This document shows positions 1 to 6,199 of a stretch of DNA of 8,747 bases, piece after piece. The DNA is from Candidatus Krumholzibacteriia bacterium (GTDB taxonomy: Bacteria > Krumholzibacteriota > Krumholzibacteriia > Krumholzibacteriales > Krumholzibacteriaceae). Each line of letters opens with the position of its first letter. Position 1 is the first letter of the stretch. A program made the translations under genes and the position numbers. The stretch spans positions 1-8,747 of the forward strand of contig JAQVGR010000045.1 of the NCBI GenBank assembly GCA_028696635.1. Reading direction: 5' to 3'. The notes below the pieces were generated by a model that saw only the letters and a program-made list of their open reading frames with translations, was not told the DNA's origin and made no database searches.

Positions 1-2336
1 ATCCGCTCGATCACCTTCGAGATCCGCTGCGAGAGGCTCGCGAGCAGAACGAGGTCGTCCTCGGTGAAGGGGCGGCCGGAGGTCTTGTTGTTCGCGTTGA
101 TGACGCCGATCACCGTGGAACCCACGCCGAGCGGGACGCTGATCAGCGATTTCGTCTCGTACTGGGGGTTGTTGTTCTTCGGGCCGGCGAGGCTCGTCTC
201 CTCTATATTCTCGATGAGGAGCGGCTCTCCGGTCTGCACGACGCGCCCGGCGATGCTCTTCCCGACCGGCACGCGCGCGTTCTCGACGACCGCCTCGTCG
301 AGCCCGAAGGCCACCTTGATGAACAGCTCCTTGCGCTCGCCGTCGAGGAGCATGAGCGAAACGATCTTCGCGTTGAGCATCTCGGCGACCACGCGCATGC
401 AGAGCTGGAACATCTCGGCTATCTCGTCGCGCGCCTCCATCGAGTCGAAGATGAACCCGAGCAGGTCGTTGAAGTGGTGCTCCTTGGGAAGCGTGAAGGT
501 GAACGTGCTCCCCGCGCCGACGGCGCTCGAGACCTGTATCCAGCCGCCGTGCTGCTCGACGATGTTCTTGACTATGGCGAGCCCCAGCCCGACCCCTTCC
601 GCCGACTTGGTGCCTCCGCGGTAGAACTGCTTGAAGATGTTGCCGACCTCCTCCTCGGAGATGCCGACCCCCTCGTCGCGGATCGACACCCTGACCATGA
701 CCGCCTCCTCCTCCGCGGCGAGGAAGATCGACGATCCGGCCGGCGCGAACTTGATCGCGTTCCCGATGAGATTGATGAAGATCTGCTTCACGAGATCCTC
801 GTCGCCGTCGATCAGGGGCAGCGATGGCGGCAGGGTCACGTCGAGCCCCACCTGCTTGTCGAGCAGGTACGGCTGCATCGCCGTCTCGACCTCGGCGACC
901 AGCACGGCCAGCGAAAACGGCTTGCGGCGCAGCGTGCGCTGGCCGAACTCGATCTTCGATACGTCGAGGACCTTGTTGACCATGCGGATCAGGCGATCCG
1001 TCTCGCTCGAGATGACCCCGAGGAAATCACGTTTCTCGCGGAACGTCGGGTCCTCGATATGGTCGTTGAGAGACTCGACGTACGCCTTGATCGACGTCAG
1101 GGGCGTCTTGAGCTCGTGAGACAGGTGGGAGATATATCCCATCTTGAGCTGGTTCGCGTTCTGGAGCGATTCGTTCTGGCGCTCGAGACGGCGGATCCTG
1201 CCGTTCATCACCTCGTACAGCCTGCTCTTCTCGATGGCGGTCGAGACCTGGCCGGAGAGGATCGTCATGAGCCTGACATCCTCCTCGGTGAACGGCTCGC
1301 CGCCGCTGTCGCCGACGAGCATGACGCCCTGCGCCTCCCGCCCCGAGTTGATCGGAACGGCGAGAAGCGGGCCGATCCCGCGATCGGCGATGATCCGGGA
1401 TTTCGAGGCGATCGCGTCCTGCGAGGCGTTGTCGAGGGCGAGCCCCTCTTCGCGGTCGATCGCGTCGAGAACGAACGGATCGTGCTCGCAGTCCCCCGCC
1501 GGCGGGCTGTCCGCCAGGGACCCCTCGCCGAGCTCGACGAACTTGACCACCTCGCGCTTGCGCGAGACGAGGGCGACTGCCGCCCACGGCCGGCGCAGGA
1601 GCAGCGTGGTCTCCTTGCAGACCATCTTGAGAAGCGTGTCGAGGCTGATCACCGAGTTGATACCGAGGCTGATGTCGTACAGCCTCGTGAGATCGAGGAT
1701 CCTCCTCCGGGAGGACAGTATCCGGTTCTCCGCGTCGTGCAGGAAGACCTGGAAATTATCGTAGAACGCGCCGAAGAGGTACGTCATCAGACTCATGAAA
1801 CCGCCCAGCACGAGGATCGTGCCGAGCAGGTAGTTCGCGTCCGCGGGCCCCGCCGGGGCGTCCGGGACGCACGAGAAGTGCGGTATGATTCCGCGCAGCT
1901 CGAGCAGGCCGAGCGTCGCGACGACGGCTAGGGTCGAGAAGGTCACCGCGAACCCTGCCGTCAGGGCGGGCAGGAGCCTGCCGGCGAAAAAGAGCGGCAC
2001 GACCACGAGGAACATGAACGGGCTGCTCGCCGTGCCTGTGAGATAGATCAGCGCGAGGACCGTCGAGAGGTCGACCATCACGGCGATCCAGCACCAGGTC
2101 CCCGCCGCCTTCGAGCCCGCGCTGCGCCGGCGCATCGCCGCGCCGATCCCCGCCACGGCGAGGTTGACGGCCGCCGCGCCGAGGAACACGGAGACGACGA
2201 GCTCCGCGCGGTAGGTGAACCCGGCGATCTCGCGGGCGAGGTAGACGATGCAGAATATCGCCACCAGCTCGATCAGTCGCGCCTGGGGGATGCTCACCAG
2301 GTCCGGCATGCGCTGCGCTCCGGTGCGGCCGCTCAT
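1..2336 (-). CDS. Membrane sensor histidine kinase, TM-GAF-HisKA-HATPase-GAF (3' end beyond window)
   Basis: Sensor kinase expected to autophosphorylate on a histidine and pass the phosphate to a receiver domain. At least 778 residues lie in the window with no stop, so the C-terminus is missing. Six hydrophobic segments are visible (about residues 21-39, 46-67, 84-100, 106-120, 125-147, 169-191). These are followed by a GAF domain (about 222-385), a HisKA domain with H-box SHELKTPL (H407), and a HATPase_c domain with N-box N522/N526, G1 box DEGVGI (from D554) and G2 box GVGLGLAI (from G581). All catalytic boxes look intact. A second GAF domain starts near residue 632 and runs to the edge; it carries the typical IAGRVVQTGEPLLI and VPLG..STVIGVIN stretches. 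GAF after the ATPase is unusual. The ATG lies 7 nt after GGGGAGG and overlaps the upstream kinase stop as ATGA, implying translational coupling. The N-terminal STVLALIYLTG..SSPF region recalls PilS/AtoS-type membrane inputs, but the ligand is unknown. Confidence 0.93.
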   Translation of the reverse strand, partial: MSGRTGAQRMPDLVSIPQARLIELVAIFCIVYLAREIAGFTYRAELVVSVFLGAAAVNLAVAGIGAAMRRRSAGSKAAGTWCWIAVMVDLSTVLALIYLTGTASSPFMFLVVVPLFFAGRLLPALTAGFAVTFSTLAVVATLGLLELRGIIPHFSCVPDAPAGPADANYLLGTILVLGGFMSLMTYLFGAFYDNFQVFLHDAENRILSSRRRILDLTRLYDISLGINSVISLDTLLKMVCKETTLLLRRPWAAVALVSRKREVVKFVELGEGSLADSPPAGDCEHDPFVLDAIDREEGLALDNASQDAIASKSRIIADRGIGPLLAVPINSGREAQGVMLVGDSGGEPFTEEDVRLMTILSGQVSTAIEKSRLYEVMNGRIRRLERQNESLQNANQLKMGYISHLSHELKTPLTSIKAYVESLNDHIEDPTFREKRDFLGVISSETDRLIRMVNKVLDVSKIEFGQRTLRRKPFSLAVLVAEVETAMQPYLLDKQVGLDVTLPPSLPLIDGDEDLVKQIFINLIGNAIKFAPAGSSIFLAAEEEAVMVRVSIRDEGVGISEEEVGNIFKQFYRGGTKSAEGVGLGLAIVKNIVEQHGGWIQVSSAVGAGSTFTFTLPKEHHFNDLLGFIFDSMEARDEIAEMFQLCMRVVAEMLNAKIVSLMLLDGERKELFIKVAFGLDEAVVENARVPVGKSIAGRVVQTGEPLLIENIEETSLAGPKNNNPQYETKSLISVPLGVGSTVIGVINANNKTSGRPFTEDDLVLLASLSQRISKVIER

Positions 2337-3166
2337 CCGACGACCTCCCCGGCACCGTTCCCGCCGTCGCGGGGCCTGACCGGAACGCTCACCGTCACCC
2401 TGGTCCCCTCGTCGGGGGCGCTGTCGATCCTGATCTCGCCCTCCATCATGGAGACGATGTTCTTCACCAGGGCGAGCCCGAGACCGAGCCCGCCGCCGCC
2501 CTCTCCTCCGATCCGGTAGAACGGATCGAAGATCGCCTCGAGCTCCGAGGCGGGAATGCCGATGCCCCTGTCGGCGACGGTCAGCATGAGAACATCCCCT
2601 TCGGCGGCTCCCCGCCGCTCCGGACGAAGCGAGGCCTCGACCGTCACCGGCGCGTCGCTGCCGCCGTACTTCAGCGCGTTGGAGATCAGGTTGTCGAGAA
2701 CCACCTCGACATGCACCCGGCTCAGATAGACCGGCCCCAGACCGGGATCGATCGCGTTGCGCAGGCGGCTCCGCAGCGATCCGTATGTCGGGCGGAGCTT
2801 CTCCACGACGGCGCGAAGGTCGACGAACTCCTTCTCGCCGGCCCGCTGCGCCTTGGTCTCGAACATCAGCATCTGCACGAAGGCCTCGACGATCGTGCGC
2901 ATCTGCCCCACCGCCTCGCGTATCCTGGCGAAGTAGCGGCGCTCCTGCTCCCCGGAGAACGCCTCGAAGCGCCCCTCGAGCAGCTCGGCGTATCCCGATA
3001 CGGCGGTCAGGGGCCGGATGACCTCGTGCCCGATGATCATCCGGGCCGAGTCGAAGATATTCCGGTACCGCTCGAGCTCGGCTCGCAGCGCCTCCAGCTC
3101 GGCGCCCGAATCGCGCGCGGCGCAGCCGGCGCGCCCCTCGAGATCCTTCTTCGCGATACCTGCCAC
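2333..3166 (-). CDS. Soluble histidine kinase without a sensor domain
   Basis: A 277-residue cytoplasmic histidine kinase. Residues about 20-42 look like a short coiled coil leading into a HisKA-type dimerisation helix with the H-box GHEVIRPLTAVSGY (H47, followed by the expected E48, with P52). The HATPase_c domain has N-box DNLISNALKYGG (N159, N163), G1 box DRGIGI (from D199), F-box-like FDPFYR (213-218) and G2 box GLGLGLAL (226-233). It looks catalytically competent but lacks any membrane, PAS or GAF input, so it probably depends on a partner. The start is GTG, chosen because GGAGG lies 7 nt upstream. The gene follows the GGDDF response regulator by 51 bp and overlaps the large membrane kinase by ATGA. 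Its H-box diverges from the usual SHELRTPL. I infer that it phosphorylates the neighbouring receiver or works with the downstream kinase. Confidence 0.93.
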   Translation of the reverse strand: MAGIAKKDLEGRAGCAARDSGAELEALRAELERYRNIFDSARMIIGHEVIRPLTAVSGYAELLEGRFEAFSGEQERRYFARIREAVGQMRTIVEAFVQMLMFETKAQRAGEKEFVDLRAVVEKLRPTYGSLRSRLRNAIDPGLGPVYLSRVHVEVVLDNLISNALKYGGSDAPVTVEASLRPERRGAAEGDVLMLTVADRGIGIPASELEAIFDPFYRIGGEGGGGLGLGLALVKNIVSMMEGEIRIDSAPDEGTRVTVSVPVRPRDGGNGAGEVVG

Positions 3167-3197
3167 TGTCCGTCCTCCATCGATCGGCGGCCCGTCC

Positions 3198-3234
3198 GGG
3201 CCGACTCGCGCGCGTCGCTACCGCGAGTCGGCCC
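3198..3234 (-). other. 13-bp hairpin spanning the response-regulator stop codon
   Basis: Perfect inverted repeat: 3198-3210 pairs with 3222-3234 around an 11-nt loop. The TAG stop of the response regulator (3218-3220) sits in the loop. There is no U-tract after it, so it is not a standard intrinsic terminator. A competing 6-bp stem (3188-3193 with 3198-3203) shares part of one arm, so the two folds exclude each other. The hairpin could stabilise or partly terminate the upstream message, or tune the kinase-to-regulator ratio; that role is inference. Confidence 0.5.
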
Positions 3235-4207
3235 CCGCCGGCGCGGGCGATTCCTGGGATTCCTTGCGGCGCTCGCGGACGACGACGCTCCCCGCCATCC
3301 CCTTGCCGAACTTCTTCAGCTCCGAGGCGATATCGCTGACCTGCGCGAAGTGCTTGATCCGGCCGCCCTCGTCGAGCACGAGCGCGATCGTCACCGACAT
3401 CAGGGGCACTCGCCTGATCTCGCCGAGCCGGTTGCGGATCTCGAGATAGCCCCGCCGTATGTCGTCTTCGTTCATGAGCATGAGCGAGCCGCGATCGAAC
3501 TCCTCGACGATGCGCTTGCCGAGGAACTCGGCCCGGTCTATCGAGGTGATCACGATGAAATCGTCGCCGCCGATGTGCCCGACGAAATCGCCCTGGCCGC
3601 CGAGCGCGTTGACCGCCTCGGTGATGATGTCGGCGAGAAAGAGGATCGACTGATCGCCTTTCTGGTAGCCGTAGTAGTCGTTGTACGCCTTGAAATTGTC
3701 GATGTCTATGTAGAGGAACGCGAACGGCTCCGAGCGTTCGATGCGCCGCGTCAGTTCCTTCTCGATCATCTTGTTCCCGGCGAAGCCGGTGAGCGGGTTC
3801 GCGTTCTTCTGCTTCGAGCTCCAGTCGATCACGTTGCGCACGCGGAGCAGGAGCTCCTCGTTCGAGTACGGCTTGACGAGGTAATCGTTCGCGCCGTCCT
3901 GCAATCCCTTGATCCGGTCGGGAAGATCGCTCTTGGCGGTGAGCATGATGATCGGGATCTGGCTCGTCTGGAAATCGGCGCGCAGGCGCATGCAGACCTC
4001 GAATCCGTCGATCTTCGGCATCATCAGATCGAGGACGACCAGGTCGGGGCTCTCCCGCTTGACGATCTGCAGCGCCACCTCGCCGTTCTCGGCGGTGACG
4101 ACGCGGTACCCGTTCTTCTCGAGCTGAAATTTCAGTATCCGCCTGATATGCTCCTCGTCGTCGACGACGAGCACCTTGTAGTTTTCCGTGTTGGTCGTGG
4201 TTGCCAT
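3218..4207 (-). CDS. Response regulator with receiver and variant GGDEF (GGDDF) domain
   Basis: A 329-residue PleD-like regulator: an N-terminal receiver (about residues 10-125) and a C-terminal GGDEF-family domain (about 135-310). The receiver has the acidic pair D16/D17, phospho-acceptor D60 in VVLDLMMP, T90 and K112, the full set needed for phosphorylation. The GGDEF domain begins NPLTGFAGNK, has the metal-binding strand YIDIDNFK (D168) and YYGYQKGD, and carries the signature GGDDF at 213-217, where most active diguanylate cyclases have GGDEF or GGEEF. The product-inhibition RxxD site is incomplete: the Asp (D207) is present but the Arg position is G204. The domain may make c-di-GMP, have altered activity, or act as a nucleotide sensor. 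ATG 4207 is preferred over an in-frame ATG 93 nt upstream because AGGGA lies 7 nt before it, the receiver fold starts soon after, and the longer form would overlap the promoter. It is first in an operon with two histidine kinases. Confidence 0.93.
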   Translation of the reverse strand: MATTTNTENYKVLVVDDEEHIRRILKFQLEKNGYRVVTAENGEVALQIVKRESPDLVVLDLMMPKIDGFEVCMRLRADFQTSQIPIIMLTAKSDLPDRIKGLQDGANDYLVKPYSNEELLLRVRNVIDWSSKQKNANPLTGFAGNKMIEKELTRRIERSEPFAFLYIDIDNFKAYNDYYGYQKGDQSILFLADIITEAVNALGGQGDFVGHIGGDDFIVITSIDRAEFLGKRIVEEFDRGSLMLMNEDDIRRGYLEIRNRLGEIRRVPLMSVTIALVLDEGGRIKHFAQVSDIASELKKFGKGMAGSVVVRERRKESQESPAPAGADSR

Positions 4208-4280
4208 TGACCGGTCCCTGCTGATGTTTGATCCGTTACGACACCTGCATCTGAAGACAGTTGATCGCATCTGTCGGTTC

Positions 4281-4296
4281 GCAAGGAGCATGCCAA
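4281..4296 (-). promoter_or_regulatory. Sigma-54 (RpoN) promoter, -24/-12 element
   Basis: The minus strand reads TTGGCATGCTCCTTGC. The sigma-54 consensus is TGGCACG-N4-TTGC with invariant GG and GC separated by 10 nt. Here GG-N10-GC spacing is exact and only one core base (T for C in the -24 box) differs. Transcription would start near 4269, giving a leader of about 62 nt to the response-regulator ATG. It would need an enhancer-binding activator, which is not encoded in this window. I see no clear sigma-70 promoter in the gap. Confidence 0.62.
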
Positions 4297-4332
4297 GCAT
4301 CCGCCGAGCGGGACGAGGCCTAACACATTAAA

Positions 4333-4345
4333 TATCAAGTGGATA
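4333..4345 (+). promoter_or_regulatory. Possible IHF site near the sigma-54 promoter
   Basis: The plus strand has TATCAAGTGGATA, one mismatch from the IHF core WATCAA-N4-TTR, with an A/T-rich tract on its 5' side (4321-4332) as IHF sites usually show. It lies about 64-76 bp upstream of the predicted start, between promoter and dyad, where IHF bends DNA in many sigma-54 promoters. Short-motif evidence only. Confidence 0.25.
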
Positions 4346-4387
4346 CGTTTCGCCGAGACATCCGTCCGGAATCGGGGCGTCCCGGCC

Positions 4388-4414
4388 GCAATGCACTACG
4401 CCAGCGGACATTGC
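4388..4414. promoter_or_regulatory. Dyad GCAATG-N15-CATTGC, candidate activator site
   Basis: A perfect 6-bp inverted repeat with a 15-bp spacer lies about 119-145 bp upstream of the predicted sigma-54 start, the usual distance for an enhancer-binding protein site. There is only one copy, no known consensus is matched, and a dyad this short can arise by chance. Confidence 0.2.
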
Positions 4415-4447
4415 AGCGGCGGAGGCAGGCGGAAAGAGAAGGCGGGG

Positions 4448-4461
4448 CGCGCACATGCGCG
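4448..4461 (-). terminator. Weak hairpin after tsaD, possible terminator
   Basis: Twelve nucleotides past the tsaD stop a 5-bp GC stem (4448-4452 with 4457-4461) closes a 4-nt loop. The next 20 nt of the minus strand are pyrimidine-rich and contain CTTCTCTTTCC rather than a true U-run. It sits where the housekeeping transcript should end, but it is a poor match to an intrinsic terminator; Rho-dependent ending is equally possible. Confidence 0.25.
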
Positions 4462-4472
4462 GGTCCGCGCGC

Positions 4473-5498
4473 TCAGGCCCAGGAGGCGAGGACTCCGCGG
4501 GGGAAGGTGTTCAGGTCGAGACCGTCGCGGCGGCCGGCCTCGAGATGGTGCCGCGCCGCGCAGGCGATCATCGCGGCGTTGTCGGTGCAGTACCGCGGCG
4601 GCGGCCAGCCGACCGTCGCGCCGAGCCGCCGGAGCCGCTCCCGCATCACCTCGCGGAGGCGCCGGTTCGCAGCCACGCCGCCTGCGAGATAGAGCCTCTC
4701 GGCGCCGGTGCGCTCGAGAGCGAGGACCGACTTGCGTGCGAGCGCGTCGACGATCGCCTCCTGCGCCGAGGCGGCGATATCGGCGACCGCGGCGGGCGAG
4801 AGCGCGCCGATCGACTGGGTGAGCAGGCGCACGGCGGTCTTGAGTCCGGAGAACGAGAAATCGCACTCCCCCGAACCCTTCAGGCCCCGCGGAAGGTCGA
4901 AGGCGCCGGGATCGCCTCCGCGGGCGGCGACCTCGACGGCCGGCCCCCCGGGATAGGGGAGCCCGAGAATCTTGCCGATCTTGTCGAATGCCTCGCCGGC
5001 CGCGTCGTCCCGCGTCTGCCCGAGGAGCTCGTACCTCCCCACGCGGGCCACGTTGAAGAGCTGCGTGTGCCCCCCCGAGACGACGAGCACGACGGCGGGG
5101 GTCGTCAGCGGCCCCTCTATCGCGTTGGCGAGGATATGCCCCTCGATATGATGCACCCCGGCGAGCGGAACTCCCCCCGCCCAGGCGAGCGACTTGGCGA
5201 AGGAGAGTCCGACCAGGAGCGAGCCGGTCAGTCCCGGGCCGTGCGTGACCCCGATCCCGGCGAGGGCGCCGAGCGAGACCCCCGCCTCCTCCATCACGCT
5301 CTCCCAGACGGGGAGCAGGGTTCGCATGTGCGTGCGCGAGGCGATCTCCGGGACGACCCCGCCGTACCTGGCGTGGTCGAGCTGCGAGGCGGTGCGGTAG
5401 GAGAGGATCCCGCGCCCGGAGGAGAAGATCGTGCAGGAGGTGTCGTCGCACGAGGTCTCGATGCCGAGGTAAAGCTTTCCTGCGTTCCCGCCGCTCAT
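4473..5498 (-). CDS. tsaD: tRNA N6-adenosine threonylcarbamoyltransferase TsaD
   Basis: Transfers the threonylcarbamoyl group from threonylcarbamoyl-AMP to A37 of ANN-decoding tRNAs (t6A), a near-universal modification made in bacteria with TsaB, TsaC and TsaE. The 341-residue product matches the family length. It opens with LGIETSCDDTS (residues 11-21) and has the metal-binding HxxxH as HHIEGH (H117, H121), SGGHTQL (141-147) of the ASKHA ATP fold, the GEAFDKIGK stretch (168-176), LAGGVAANRRLR, and the C-terminal CTDNAAMIA motif with the conserved metal-binding Asp. ATG 5498 is chosen because GGGGAG lies 7 nt upstream and the conserved start follows directly; the in-frame upstream extension overlaps the previous gene and is not TsaD-like. 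It follows the phosphatase gene by 14 bp. TsaB and TsaE are not in the window. Confidence 0.97.
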   Translation of the reverse strand: MSGGNAGKLYLGIETSCDDTSCTIFSSGRGILSYRTASQLDHARYGGVVPEIASRTHMRTLLPVWESVMEEAGVSLGALAGIGVTHGPGLTGSLLVGLSFAKSLAWAGGVPLAGVHHIEGHILANAIEGPLTTPAVVLVVSGGHTQLFNVARVGRYELLGQTRDDAAGEAFDKIGKILGLPYPGGPAVEVAARGGDPGAFDLPRGLKGSGECDFSFSGLKTAVRLLTQSIGALSPAAVADIAASAQEAIVDALARKSVLALERTGAERLYLAGGVAANRRLREVMRERLRRLGATVGWPPPRYCTDNAAMIACAARHHLEAGRRDGLDLNTFPRGVLASWA

Positions 5499-5512
5499 CT
5501 TCGCGCTCCCCG

Positions 5513-6196
5513 TCACTCTCCCCCGGGATGATCCGGGCTCCCCGGCTGCGTACCGCCGCCCGGTATCGGCTCGTCGGGCCGGTCGGTCAGTCCGAGCCGC
5601 CACTTCCACGGCATCAGGTTGAGGTACCTGATCCGCGGGCGGGCCGGCTGGTCGAGATCGAGGAGGGTCACCGACGCGTTCGCCACGGCGACCCGGTGCA
5701 TCGCGTCGAGCTCCATTCCGAGGTACCGCGTGATCACCGGCTTGATCACGTCGCTGTGCGAGACGAGGGCGACCTTGCCGGCGAGCCGCTCCGCGGCGGC
5801 CCGTTCGACCGCGGCGAGCGCGCGCCGCTGGATCTCGGCGATCCCCTCCCCCTGCGAGAACCTCGCCCCGGTCGGCCTTGTCTGGTACAGGACGAAGTCC
5901 GGGTCGCCGGCGAGCTCGTCATAGGTCATCCCGACCCAGCGTTCGAACGGCGATTCGTCGAGGCGGGGCTCGTCGATCACGGGCGCCCCCCAGGCTCCGG
6001 CGAGGATCGCGGCCGTCTCGCGAACGCGCGCGAGCGTCCCCGAGTAGACCGCCCCGATCCGCTCGGGGGCGAGGTGACCGGCGAGGACCTCCACCATCTC
6101 GCGGCCCCGCCGGTTGAGGCCGACCGGCTCGCGCCCCATTACCATGCGCCGGTCGTTCCAATCGGTCCTTCCGTGGCGTATCAGGTAGATCAGCAT
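5513..6196 (-). CDS. Histidine phosphatase family protein (phosphoglycerate mutase-like)
   Basis: A 227-residue member of the histidine phosphatase superfamily, which removes or moves phosphate through a phosphohistidine. It opens with LIRHGRTDWN (R7, H8 the nucleophile, G9) and has YSGTLARVRETA (R57, R59), the LDESPFERWVGM stretch whose E81 fits the acid position, and the second catalytic histidine in VSHSDVIKPVI (H147). Active-site residues look complete. The last 20 residues are a Pro/Gly-rich tail. Family members range from sugar phosphatases and CobC-like enzymes to protein phosphatases, and the sequence does not fix the substrate. There is no cobalamin gene nearby, which argues weakly against CobC. 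The start lies 3 nt after the kinase-like gene's stop, so the two are probably coupled, and tsaD follows 14 bp later. Confidence 0.92.
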   Translation of the reverse strand: MLIYLIRHGRTDWNDRRMVMGREPVGLNRRGREMVEVLAGHLAPERIGAVYSGTLARVRETAAILAGAWGAPVIDEPRLDESPFERWVGMTYDELAGDPDFVLYQTRPTGARFSQGEGIAEIQRRALAAVERAAAERLAGKVALVSHSDVIKPVITRYLGMELDAMHRVAVANASVTLLDLDQPARPRIRYLNLMPWKWRLGLTDRPDEPIPGGGTQPGSPDHPGGE

Positions 6197-6199
6197 CGG

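Larger units (their letters stand above)
4208..4472. other. 265-bp non-coding gap between tsaD and the signalling operon
   Basis: No convincing gene on either strand. Reading on the minus strand it contains, in order, a weak hairpin just after tsaD, a 6-bp dyad at 4388-4414, an A/T-rich patch at about 4321-4345 that stands out in this GC-rich window, a sigma-54-type promoter at 4281-4296, and a leader of about 62 nt with a good ribosome binding site before the response regulator. I see no tRNA, and no riboswitch fold that I recognise. Confidence 0.7.

Noticed and set aside
474..4210. Long plus-strand open frames (474-1931 and 2711-4210) of about 485 and 499 codons
   Set aside because: They lie opposite intact kinase and regulator genes, have Asp/Glu/Arg-rich low-complexity composition typical of the antisense of GC-rich genes, and show no domain motifs.
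3218..4300. Response regulator starting 31 codons earlier, at 4300
   Set aside because: The extra residues are not receiver-like, there is no ribosome binding site, and the start would overlap the sigma-54 element and lie upstream of the predicted transcript start.
4391..4822. Plus-strand small genes in and near the 4208-4472 gap
   Set aside because: Arg-rich shadow of tsaD extending into the gap, with no ribosome binding site and no recognisable domain.
4473..5609. tsaD starting at 5609
   Set aside because: The added 37 residues overlap the phosphatase gene and do not resemble TsaD; ATG 5498 has a well-placed Shine-Dalgarno.
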